A stretch of DNA of 7,377 nt from 40CM-2-70-7 sp035631315 (GCA_035631315.1 DASQIZ010000079.1:1-7377); one strand, 5' to 3'. Counted from the first letter of the stretch, positions 1 to 5,418 are shown. The notes: generated by a model not told the origin, from the sequence alone. Translations and numbers: made by a program.

Positions 1-61
1 CCCGCCCGAACACGGCTCCCGGCTCGTACAGGACTCGGAATACATCGAGAAACGCGCCCAT
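1..61 (-). CDS. Probable Yip1-family membrane protein, N-terminal fragment (runs off left edge)
   Basis: An ATG at 61-59 opens a frame that stays open to the window edge (20 full codons). It reads MGAFLDVFRVLYEPGAVFGR. A GGAGG ribosome binding site (complement of 66-70) sits 4 nt before the ATG, which supports this start. The pattern of a short hydrophobic stretch followed by 'L(Y/F)xPxxxF' resembles the opening of Yip1-domain proteins, multi-pass membrane proteins of largely unknown bacterial function. With only 20 residues the family call is a guess from the motif; the start itself is better supported. It is in the same orientation as the blaI/M56 operon but separated by about 280 bp of repeat-rich DNA, so it probably has its own promoter. 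Confidence 0.45.
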   Translation of the reverse strand, partial: MGAFLDVFRVLYEPGAVFGR

Positions 62-134
62 CAGGCCTCCAAGGGGGATGAAAAGAGTGTTCAGCGCGGT
101 ACGAAGCTACGGCCTGATGGGTTTCAGCGCGAGA

Positions 135-152
135 TTGGGAAGGGGTTCCCAA
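135..152. repeat. Perfect hairpin, 7-bp stem and 4-nt loop
   Basis: TTGGGAA (135-141) and TTCCCAA (146-152) are exact reverse complements around GGGG (CCCC on the other strand). There is no T-run on either side, so it is not a classical terminator. It may be part of the intergenic repeat cluster, or a protein-binding dyad upstream of the left-edge gene, whose start codon is about 75 bp away. Confidence 0.5.
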
Positions 153-162
153 ACCCGAGATC

Positions 163-182
163 GCGCCCAATCTGCTGGGCGC
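163..182. repeat. Perfect hairpin, 7-bp GC-rich stem and 6-nt loop
   Basis: GCGCCCA (163-169) pairs exactly with TGGGCGC (176-182) around ATCTGC. It is flanked on both sides by the 10-bp direct repeat AACCCGAGAT (152-161 and 183-192), so the hairpin is framed by direct copies, a layout seen in small repeat elements. No T-run follows on either strand. Confidence 0.5.
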
Positions 183-209
183 AACCCGAGATTGGAAACC
201 TGTTCCTAG

Positions 210-317
210 GATGCCAGCGCGCGTAAACGCGCGGCTCGGCGTGGGTCGCGACGCGACCTGTCAAGAAGGCCCGTTTACGGGCTCATGCCGAGCCGCGACG
301 TCAGTCGCGCCGGCATC
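210..317. repeat. Highly structured 108-bp element: four-way junction with two inner hairpins
   Basis: Almost every part has an exact inverted partner. The outer stem is GATGCC (210-215) with GGCATC (312-317). Hairpin A is CGCGCG/CGCGCG-type, 218-223 with 228-233, loop TAAA. The inner stem is GCTCGGC (234-240) with GCCGAGC (287-293). Hairpin D is CGCGAC (294-299) with GTCGCG (304-309), loop GTCA. If 217 pairs with 310, these meet as a four-way junction with almost no linker bases. The inner stem encloses hairpin B (GGTCGC 244-249 with GCGACC 253-258) and hairpin C (GCCCG 269-273 with CGGGC 278-282, loop TTTA). About 36 base pairs use 72 of 108 nt. The loops of A (TAAA) and C (TTTA) are complementary. 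It could be a structured RNA, a DNA cruciform, or a REP/MITE-like element; the sequence alone does not decide. Confidence 0.6.
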
Positions 318-345
318 GAGGAGCCAGCATCCATGTGGCGATCAT
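301..345 (-). pseudogene. Remnant start of a second M56/BlaR1-like gene (14 codons)
   Basis: The M56 stop codon (342-344) overlaps an ATG at 343-345 in the same ATGA arrangement that joins blaI to M56. The frame from this ATG reads MIATWMLAPRCRRD and stops at 301-303. Its first seven residues, MIATWML, are identical to the start of the intact M56 protein. The only base difference across those codons is a synonymous third position (ACA versus ACC, Thr). A purine-rich GAGGG lies 8 nt upstream, inside the 3' end of the intact gene. The resemblance stops after codon 7, close to where the structured element (210-317) begins. I read it as the 5' scar of a lost tandem copy of the M56 gene. A chance or assembly-derived repeat is the alternative. 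Confidence 0.5.
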
Positions 346-349
346 GGCT
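325..349. repeat. 25-bp direct repeat, left copy (24/25 identical to 2316-2340)
   Basis: This copy spans the M56 stop codon. It matches 2316-2340, which spans the M56 start codon, at 24 of 25 positions; the single difference is at 334 versus 2325 (T versus G). The repeat ends sharply on both sides. The two copies bracket the M56 coding sequence almost exactly, 1991 bp apart, so recombination between them would remove that gene cleanly. Confidence 0.85.
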
Positions 350-2336
350 GCTTCCCTCTGTTCGAGTGCACCCACACCACCCGCACATCGGTGCGTTGGT
401 CATTGAGTGGCAGCCACGACATCCACTCGCCTGGCCGGAACTGTTGATAGGCCGGGAGCTCCGCCGCCATCTCGGCACCCACAACCCGGGTGTACGCTTT
501 GGAAACGTGGGTCGAGAGGATGGTGCCGTCTGGCGCTTCCAAGACCCAGATCGTGACCGGTGGATTGGCGATGCTGTGCAGGTACTGAGGGTACTTGTCC
601 GCAACCACCACCGTCCCCTTCTCCATCATTTCCTCGCGCGACGGCAGGAGGAGAGACGTGGGAGTCCCTTCCGAGCTCCACAGCCACTGTTGACCCGAAG
701 CTTGAACCGTGTCCGAATGGCCACCCGATGACTCGACCATTCCGTGACCACGTATGGGGTGCGTGCTCTGGAGAGTCACCCACACCACGTTGACGTGGTC
801 GCGAGCCCACCCCCGCGTCGCGGCGGGCGTGATGCTCGTGATCACTCCCCCCCAAAGGCCCGGGAACACTTCATTCAGGCCGTGGATCGAGACGAGGGAC
901 GTACCCGCAACTAAGCGCGGTGTGACCACCTTCGTCTGATAGACGTTATGCCCAGCATCGGCGATGAACCACACTTCCCGCGATGACCCACTTGTCGCGG
1001 CCAACAGATCAGGGTGGTACTTCTGCATGGCTTCCAGCACCCATGGCACCTGTGCGAGGACGGACGCATCCGCCAAAGGCTGAAATGGACGGTTCGGATC
1101 CCGCAGAACCGCCCAGAATACCGGCTGACTTCCCGGGGAAATGGCGTTTTCCCCTACCAGGGTAACGGACTGCATCTTGGGGAATCCGAACCCAGGCACC
1201 ACCGAGTCTGCTGCCTGCGACCTGATGACTTCGTCCCCGGCCCTCCGAGGTGTCGTACCGTAGCGGACGACGTGGCTGTCCGGACTCACGATGAACCAGA
1301 GGTAGACTGACCCCTTGGTCGCGGCCGCCCCAAAGTATCGTCGCACTGAGTCGGCAATGAACGTGCTCGTGATCTTGCCCTGCTCTTCCCGGGTCTGGTA
1401 CGAGAACGATTCCTTCTTCGCCGTGGGCGCCGTCGGACTGGGAGCTTCGCAGGCCGCGAAGATGGCAGCCCCCGAGGCGAGAACCGTCGCGAACGCCCAT
1501 AGCACTGGGCGCCGTGGCCGGAGCCCGGTCAGCGCCCGAATGCGGCGCTCCAGCGATGACATCGGCTCGTGAAAGGCAGCGACCGGCACCAGACTCCGCG
1601 CCGCCCGGGATGCGACCTCGAGCAGCAGGCGGCCATAGGTCGCGGGATCCGGACGGCGACGCAGCACCCGCTGATCGCAATCCAGCTCGATGGCGAGACG
1701 GAGACGCCGGAATTGCCACCAGAGCCCGAGATTCCAGGGGACGAGGGCGAGCAGACCGGCACAAAGAATCAGGAGGCGCGCGTCGTGCGACATCAGGTGC
1801 TCGGCTTCGTGCGCGAGCAGGAGATCCCGTTGCGCCGACGTGAGGTCGAGTGACCATTGAGGCACGACGACCTTGCAATCGAAAAATCCCACCACAGCGG
1901 GACCCACGTCATCCGAGACCAGGAGGCCATCCCGGGACTTCCACGCCCGCCGCATCCGCGCGAGCCTCACCGATCCCGTCGCAAACCAGGCCAGCAATCC
2001 CAGGGAAGCCAGTCCCCATCCCACGACCAGGGGTTTGTCGAGGTCTGACCAGGTCCACTGGTGGCCGGTCCGATACCGGATGGCGGGCGCGGTGATGCTG
2101 ACTGGCTCGGCCGCCTCGACCACACCGTTGGGCATCTGAATTCGGACTGGCATGGGCTGCAGGGCCTGCGGGCGATACCATGCCGCGACCGGTAGGGCCA
2201 GGGTAACCACCATCGCCCCAACCCAACACCAGCGCCCTGCCCTGCCGAGAAGCCGAGCGCCCCGCTCGAGCGCCATGGCACCCAGTCCCGCAAGCACCGC
2301 GATGACGGTGCCGTACAGCATCCAGGTGGCGATCAT
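342..2336 (-). CDS. BlaR1/MecR1-type M56 membrane metalloprotease with triplicated C-terminal sensor region
   Basis: This 664-residue protein is the receptor-protease half of a BlaI/BlaR-type pair. Hydrophobic segments lie at about 5-22, 37-54, 103-120, 186-203 and 280-295. The zinc motif HEAEH is at 176-180, and ELDCD at 217-221 supplies the expected third-ligand Glu. In the family, signal binding outside activates this cytoplasmic protease region, leading to loss of the BlaI repressor. Residues 298-664 form a long extracytoplasmic tail with three weakly similar units (about 326-412, 430-522, 570-656). Each has a helix, then a W/F-rich strand with a turn, and ends in an aromatic strand such as VNVVWV or VRVVWV; they resemble degenerate TonB C-terminal domains. 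I see no SxxK-type penicillin-binding domain. FAAC-E just after the last membrane segment resembles a lipobox. The start ATG overlaps the blaI stop (ATGA), and GGGAGG lies 7 nt upstream inside blaI. Confidence 0.9.
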   Translation of the reverse strand: MIATWMLYGTVIAVLAGLGAMALERGARLLGRAGRWCWVGAMVVTLALPVAAWYRPQALQPMPVRIQMPNGVVEAAEPVSITAPAIRYRTGHQWTWSDLDKPLVVGWGLASLGLLAWFATGSVRLARMRRAWKSRDGLLVSDDVGPAVVGFFDCKVVVPQWSLDLTSAQRDLLLAHEAEHLMSHDARLLILCAGLLALVPWNLGLWWQFRRLRLAIELDCDQRVLRRRPDPATYGRLLLEVASRAARSLVPVAAFHEPMSSLERRIRALTGLRPRRPVLWAFATVLASGAAIFAACEAPSPTAPTAKKESFSYQTREEQGKITSTFIADSVRRYFGAAATKGSVYLWFIVSPDSHVVRYGTTPRRAGDEVIRSQAADSVVPGFGFPKMQSVTLVGENAISPGSQPVFWAVLRDPNRPFQPLADASVLAQVPWVLEAMQKYHPDLLAATSGSSREVWFIADAGHNVYQTKVVTPRLVAGTSLVSIHGLNEVFPGLWGGVITSITPAATRGWARDHVNVVWVTLQSTHPIRGHGMVESSGGHSDTVQASGQQWLWSSEGTPTSLLLPSREEMMEKGTVVVADKYPQYLHSIANPPVTIWVLEAPDGTILSTHVSKAYTRVVGAEMAAELPAYQQFRPGEWMSWLPLNDQRTDVRVVWVHSNRGKQP

Positions 2337-2340
2337 GGCT
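2316..2340. repeat. 25-bp direct repeat, right copy (24/25 identical to 325-349)
   Basis: This copy covers the blaI stop / M56 start junction. On the minus strand it encodes MIATWML, the first seven residues of the M56 protein. See the left copy at 325-349 for the comparison. Confidence 0.85.
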
Positions 2341-2707
2341 TCGCCTCCCGCAACCGCTCCTCGAGCAACTTCCGCAACCGCTTGATCTCGGCCTGACTGA
2401 GATCATGTTCCGAGACCAACTGCGTCATGAGGAGCTCGGGCGAGCCCTTGAAGACCGTGTCGACGAGCCGCTTGAGCGCCGAGGTGCCCGCGCTTTCGCG
2501 CTTGACGAGCGGGACATACCGGTGAGCCCGTCCGTCCTCCTCGTGCTTCACGTAGCCCTTCTGCTCGAGGATCCGGAGGACGGTGAGCACCGTCGTATAG
2601 GCCAGCTTGTCCTTGAGCTTCGACCGGACCTCACTGACGGTCGCGGATTCCTGGTCCCAGAGGACCGTCATCACGTCGAGCTCCCGCCTGGTAAACGCGC
2701 CCCGCAT
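2333..2707 (-). CDS. blaI: BlaI/MecI/CopY-family transcriptional repressor
   Basis: This 124-residue protein has the usual length and layout of BlaI repressors. A winged helix-turn-helix covers about residues 6-72, with the hallmark strings TRRELDVM..LW near the start, AYTTVLTVLRILEQKGYV for the recognition helix region, and GRAHRYVP for the wing. A helical dimerisation tail follows to the end. BlaI dimers bind a dyad over their own promoter and are removed when the partner M56 protease is activated. The gene is first in a two-gene operon with that protease (4-nt ATGA overlap). It starts at ATG 2707-2705 with GAGG (complement of 2712-2715) 4 nt upstream. Two matching dyads sit over its promoter, so autorepression is very likely. 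The family is certain; blaI is used as a family name and does not imply beta-lactam resistance. Confidence 0.93.
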   Translation of the reverse strand: MRGAFTRRELDVMTVLWDQESATVSEVRSKLKDKLAYTTVLTVLRILEQKGYVKHEEDGRAHRYVPLVKRESAGTSALKRLVDTVFKGSPELLMTQLVSEHDLSQAEIKRLRKLLEERLREAKP

Positions 2708-2716
2708 ACTGCCTCG

Positions 2717-2734
2717 CTACTAGAGTGATAGTAG
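2717..2734. promoter_or_regulatory. BlaI operator 1 (perfect dyad CTACTA-N6-TAGTAG)
   Basis: CTACTA (2717-2722) and TAGTAG (2729-2734) are exact reverse complements around 6 bp. The dyad abuts the -10 element and covers the predicted transcription start. Location and symmetry fit a repressor site for the adjacent BlaI protein. Binding is inferred, not shown. Confidence 0.75.
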
Positions 2735-2763
2735 ATAATGGGTGCTACGAGCGGATTTGTCAA
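2735..2763 (-). promoter_or_regulatory. Sigma-70 promoter of the blaI-M56 operon
   Basis: On the minus strand, a perfect -35 TTGACA (complement of 2758-2763) is followed by a 17-bp spacer and -10 CATTAT (complement of 2735-2740, 4 of 6 consensus). Transcription should begin near 2728, giving a leader of about 20 nt before the blaI ATG. Both operator dyads touch this promoter. Confidence 0.75.
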
Positions 2764-2778
2764 CTAGGTCTTTAGTAG
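2761..2778. promoter_or_regulatory. BlaI operator 2 (CAACTA-N6-TAGTAG)
   Basis: This has the same spacing as operator 1 and differs from it in one half-site base (CAACTA versus CTACTA). It overlaps the first half of the -35 hexamer. Its centre is 44 bp from that of operator 1, about four helical turns, so the two sites face roughly the same side of the DNA. Paired operators are known for BlaI-type systems. Confidence 0.65.
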
Positions 2779-2789
2779 TATTTGGGACG

Positions 2790-2824
2790 AAAAACGGGAA
2801 CCGGCCTTTCGGCACGTTCCCCGT
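2790..2824 (-). terminator. Intrinsic terminator of ssrA
   Basis: On the minus strand, ACGGGGAAC (complement of 2816-2824) pairs with GTTCCCGT (complement of 2794-2801) with one bulged G. Above this is GCC-GAAA-GGC with a GNRA tetraloop, and a run of five T (complement of 2790-2794) follows directly. It lies about 30 nt beyond the tmRNA 3' end and isolates ssrA from the blaI promoter. Confidence 0.8.
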
Positions 2825-2844
2825 TTCCCCGTTCCCACTTCCCG
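2816..2844. repeat. Short degenerate tandem repeat, unit about TTCCCCG
   Basis: Four units of 6-8 bp follow one another: TTCCCCG, TTTCCCCG, TTCCCAC, TTCCCG. The first also forms one arm of the ssrA terminator. The G-rich strand looks like the other intergenic runs in this window (near 130-150 and 6963-6989), suggesting a common kind of spacer sequence. Confidence 0.45.
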
Positions 2845-2851
2845 TCTCACA

Positions 2852-3207
2852 TGGAGGCGCGGGGAATCGAACCCCGGTCCGAGCTTCGCTCCGATGCCAC
2901 TCCTACGTGCGTAGGCGACGCTTATGGAGTCTCCCTGCCCCGGCGCCTCGCCGGCCCGAGCAGCGACAAGCCCCTAACAACTCTTACGCGATTTCTTGAG
3001 GCCCGAAATCACGCCAGCCCGACTTTGCGATACGTGAGCGCCGCCTCAGGCGGGCTGCCACTCACGCAGGTGCGTGAAGCCGAAGCTTACGCAGCCAGTG
3101 CCAGGTTTGAATTGGCAGTTGTGAATTTCCCAGTTGATTTACCAGGTGACTGAGAACCTGGGCACGCAGCGACACCCTCACAGAACCCGTCGAAACCTGT
3201 CGCCCCC
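2852..3207 (-). ncRNA. ssrA: Transfer-messenger RNA (tmRNA), single-piece
   Basis: tmRNA rescues stalled ribosomes, acting first as alanyl-tRNA and then as a short message, with SmpB as partner. The 5' end GGGGGCG (complement of 3201-3207) pairs with 3' CGCCTCC (complement of 2853-2859) as a 7-bp acceptor stem. It includes the G3-U70 wobble used by alanyl-tRNA synthetase. The discriminator A is at 2852. The T arm is CGGGG-TTCGATT-CCCCG next to the acceptor, and the typical 5' string GGTTTCGACGGG is present. A tag frame ending ALAA-stop lies at 3087-3116, and several hairpins around it fit the pseudoknots. CCA is not encoded (TGT follows the discriminator). The body is 356 nt. It begins 13 nt after the stop codon of the diguanylate cyclase gene on the same strand and ends before its own terminator. 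Confidence 0.95.
3087..3116 (-). other. tmRNA proteolysis-tag reading frame (ANSNLALAA)
   Basis: Read in the frame that ends GCA CTG GCT GCG TAA, the tag is ANSNLALAA, with GCC (complement of 3114-3116) as likely resume codon. With the alanine carried by the tmRNA the appended peptide would be A-ANSNLALAA. The LAA end is the feature recognised by ClpXP-type proteases. The resume codon is chosen by analogy with other tags (A-N at the start), so the exact first codon is an inference. Confidence 0.8.
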
Positions 3208-3217
3208 CACAAACCCG

Positions 3218-3246
3218 AACCTATTTGGACACGGTCGCCTTTTCAA
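3218..3246 (-). promoter_or_regulatory. Candidate ssrA promoter inside the end of the diguanylate cyclase gene
   Basis: On the minus strand, TTGAAA (complement of 3241-3246, 5 of 6 of the -35 consensus) is followed by 17 bp and TAGGTT (complement of 3218-3223, only 3 of 6 of the -10). The -10 covers the TAG stop codon of the upstream gene. It would start transcription a few bases before the mature 5' end of tmRNA, leaving a very short leader for RNase P. The weak -10 makes this tentative; readthrough from the upstream operon is possible too. Confidence 0.35.
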
Positions 3247-4735
3247 CCCGGTTCCGCCCTGCCTCTTTGGCACGGTAGAGCGCGGCATCCGCCAGGGACC
3301 GGAGATTCTCGAGACTCCGCGAGCTCTCGGGACAGGCCGAGACGCCGCACGAGACGGTTACGCGCTGCTCCTGACCGCTCCACTGCCAGCCACCATTCTC
3401 CACCGCCCGCCGCATGCGCTCCGCGATATCCATCGCCTTGGAAAGCGTGGTCTCCGGCAGCCACACCGCGAACTCCTCGCCGCCAATCCGCGCCACCAAG
3501 TCCGCTCCACGAGTCTCACGCTCCAGAATACGCGACACATGCACGAGCGCCGCGTCCCCCGCCGGATGCCCAAGGGTGTCGTTCAGCCGCTTGAAGTGAT
3601 CGATGTCCATGTAGATCAGCGCGGCAGGACGGCTCACCGAGTCGATTTTGTAGTTGTCGAAGCGGCGCTCGAACTCCCGGCGGTTGTGAAGGCCGGTCAG
3701 GGCGTCCTTGACGGCGCGCTCCTGCGCCTCGTGCACCGCACGCGCTGCTCCCACCCGCGATCCCAGCTCGGCGACCAGCCGGTTGATCTGCTCCGCCTTG
3801 GGCGTCCCGGCACCGAGAGGCGCACCAATCACCACCAGCGCCCCAATCGCCTGTCCCCCGTCCATCAACGGGAATGCCGTTCCCATGCGGTCACGCTGAC
3901 GTCGCTCGGGCATCCCAGGCCCCAAAACGTCCTCACCCTCACTGCCGACGACGTAGAGACCGGTCGCCACGGCCCGCCCCGCAGGACATCCCTCCGGCAC
4001 CACCAGGAACTGGAGCCGGGCATCCGCGTTGGGAGAAACACCGCGTACGCGAAGTGCCCGCGTCCCCGAGTCCTGAATGGCGACGACCGCACCCTGCCCC
4101 GCGATCTGCTCGGTCAGGCGTGCCGCCGAGGTGGCCACGGCGTCCATCGTCTGGCCGGGCGCCGTGAGAGCCGCGAGCTGGCGTGCCACGCGGTCTCCCT
4201 GTGCCCAGTCCGACTCCACCTGAGCGAGCGAGGCCACAATGCGCTGCAGATCCTCGGTGACCGCGTCGGTGACCTCGACGCCACCCTTCCCCGCGCGCAA
4301 CAACACCGCCGCTCCGTACGGAAACGCCCCGACCGCGACGTAGGTGCCGTCCCCCTCGCGCGAGACATGCGGCCGCTCATTGACGGCGGCGAGCTGCGCG
4401 AGCGCGTAGCCCCGCTGCTGCTCGTGCTCGTCGAGCTCCCCATCACCCGCCGTGAGGTCCCCTTCCCGGGTCCCGACAATCCACGAACCGCGCGCCTGAT
4501 GCGCCCGGCGTACGAGATCGGTGAGGTGATCGAAGTCCGCGATCGGCGCGCCCGCCACCGCCGATTCGCTGCGCCACCCGCGCTCCGCGGCCGACAGCAG
4601 CATGCCCACACCTACGAGGGTGCCGCCGACCCCGCCGATCAGGGCCCAGTGAAACGCGTGGAGAATGGAGAAGACGACGACCGCGAGACCGAGCACGACG
4701 AGTGCGCGCCCGAGCCAGCGGACCTTCTGGTTCAC
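3221..4735 (-). CDS. Membrane-anchored GAF-GGDEF diguanylate cyclase
   Basis: This 504-residue protein should make c-di-GMP from two GTP at the inner membrane. Two hydrophobic segments (about 11-28 and 30-49) anchor the N-terminus. A linker with a possible degenerate sensor fold (about 65-175) precedes a GAF-like domain (about 190-335, ending FPLMDGGQAIGALVVIG). The GGDEF domain runs from DALTGLHNRREF (344) to about 500. The active-site signature is GGEEF at 418-422, and the RxxD inhibitory site (RGAD, 409-412) lies five residues before it, so product feedback is expected. The start is GTG at 4735-4733, overlapping the larB stop (GTGA). A longer frame reaching into larB reads as arginine/histidine-rich nonsense and was not used. 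No Shine-Dalgarno precedes the GTG, so translation probably depends on larB. The signal is not identifiable. Confidence 0.9.
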   Translation of the reverse strand: MNQKVRWLGRALVVLGLAVVVFSILHAFHWALIGGVGGTLVGVGMLLSAAERGWRSESAVAGAPIADFDHLTDLVRRAHQARGSWIVGTREGDLTAGDGELDEHEQQRGYALAQLAAVNERPHVSREGDGTYVAVGAFPYGAAVLLRAGKGGVEVTDAVTEDLQRIVASLAQVESDWAQGDRVARQLAALTAPGQTMDAVATSAARLTEQIAGQGAVVAIQDSGTRALRVRGVSPNADARLQFLVVPEGCPAGRAVATGLYVVGSEGEDVLGPGMPERRQRDRMGTAFPLMDGGQAIGALVVIGAPLGAGTPKAEQINRLVAELGSRVGAARAVHEAQERAVKDALTGLHNRREFERRFDNYKIDSVSRPAALIYMDIDHFKRLNDTLGHPAGDAALVHVSRILERETRGADLVARIGGEEFAVWLPETTLSKAMDIAERMRRAVENGGWQWSGQEQRVTVSCGVSACPESSRSLENLRSLADAALYRAKEAGRNRVEKATVSK

Positions 4736-5418
4736 GTGTGGTTGATGCGGCTCGCCGCGGCGGCCGCCCCGAAGCCGTTGTCGATGTTGACCACGGTGAC
4801 ACCCGAGGCGCAGGAGTTCAGCATGCCGAGCAGCGCGGCGACCCCGCCGAACGACGCGCCGTAGCCGATGCTGGTGGGCACTGCGATGACGGGACACTTG
4901 ACCAGGCCGCCAACCACCGATGGCAAGGCACCTTCCATCCCGGCGACTACGATGATCACGGAAGCGTTCCGGAGCATTTCCGTCTGCGTGAGGATCCGGT
5001 GGATCCCGGCCACGCCTACGTCGGTGAGACGCTCGACCCTGTTGCCGAACGCGCGCGCCGTGACCGCCGCTTCCTCGGCCACCGGCAGATCACCGGTGCC
5101 GGCCGTCACGATGAGCACCGTCCCCCGCCCCGTCGGCGCCGGCTCCGGATCGGAGGCTTGATAGATCACGCGCCCCAGCTCATTCACGAGGGCGTTGGGA
5201 AAGCGCTTCCCCAGCGCTTCGCGATGGGCCGGCTCAGCGCGCGTGGCCAGGAAGCTTCCGCCCTTTTCCACGAGACGCTCGGCAATCCCGACCGTCTGCT
5301 CAGGAGTCTTCCCCTGACACAGAATCACCTCCTGATGCCCCTGCGTGTGGGGCCGGAGGTGATCGATCGAAGCGAACGCCAGCCGCTCGATGAGTCCGTC
5401 TACGTCCTTCAAGTTCAC
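4732..5418 (-). CDS. larB: Nickel-pincer cofactor biosynthesis protein LarB
   Basis: LarB carboxylates and hydrolyses nicotinic acid adenine dinucleotide, the first step to the nickel-pincer cofactor of lactate racemase-type enzymes. This 228-residue protein has the family's N-terminal signature (IDH.R....G.QEVILCQGKTPEQ, about 18-42). Its PurE-like domain contains TAGTGDLPVAEEA (105-117), GMEGALPSVVGGLV (160-173), PTSIGYGASFGGVAALLGMLNSCASG (181-206) and NIDNGFGA (211-218). Cys203 in NSCASG corresponds to the cysteine that binds the substrate covalently in characterised LarB. The N-terminus is somewhat shorter than usual. The start GTG (5418-5416) overlaps the dusB stop as GTGA, and an AGG lies about 8 nt upstream. 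Its usual partners larC and larE are not in this window. Confidence 0.93.
   Translation of the reverse strand: MNLKDVDGLIERLAFASIDHLRPHTQGHQEVILCQGKTPEQTVGIAERLVEKGGSFLATRAEPAHREALGKRFPNALVNELGRVIYQASDPEPAPTGRGTVLIVTAGTGDLPVAEEAAVTARAFGNRVERLTDVGVAGIHRILTQTEMLRNASVIIVVAGMEGALPSVVGGLVKCPVIAVPTSIGYGASFGGVAALLGMLNSCASGVTVVNIDNGFGAAAAASRINHT

Larger units (their letters stand above)
62..341. other. Repeat-rich intergenic region without an intact gene
   Basis: This stretch holds the Shine-Dalgarno of the left-edge gene, two simple hairpins (135-152 and 163-182), short direct repeats, the structured element at 210-317, and the 14-codon M56 remnant. The repeats include 10 bp AACCCGAGAT at 152-161 and 183-192, 31 bp apart, and 9 bp CGAGATTGG at 130-138 and 187-195. 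The frames that are open here are shadows with no family resemblance. I found no clear uridine-tract terminator for the M56 gene. Confidence 0.7.

Noticed and set aside
120..205. CRISPR-like array
   Set aside because: Repeats are only 9-10 bp, two or three copies, and explained by overlapping hairpins; no cas genes.
210..317. Integron attC site or intrinsic terminator
   Set aside because: No GTTRRRY/RYYYAAC core boxes of attC and no integrase or cassette nearby; no T-run follows the stems on either strand.
211..447. Small plus-strand gene
   Set aside because: It runs through the structured element and into the antisense of the M56 3' end, with no ribosome binding site or recognisable protein.
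342..1442. Penicillin-binding sensor domain, implying a true beta-lactam resistance regulator
   Set aside because: No SxxK active-site pattern or other penicillin-binding motif is visible in the C-terminal part, and no beta-lactamase gene is adjacent.
2852..2890. Separate tRNA gene suggested by the T-arm and acceptor sequence
   Set aside because: The acceptor partner is about 340 nt away at 3201-3207, with a tag frame ending ALAA between them; it is the 3' part of tmRNA.
3134..4864. Long plus-strand open frame of 576 codons
   Set aside because: It is antisense to the diguanylate cyclase and tmRNA, rich in Arg/Pro/His, with no family resemblance; an effect of high GC content.
4736..4897. Upstream extension of the cyclase gene by 54 codons
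   Set aside because: It lies entirely within larB in another frame and reads as Arg/His-rich sequence. The GTG at 4735 gives a natural membrane-anchor start and a stop/start overlap.
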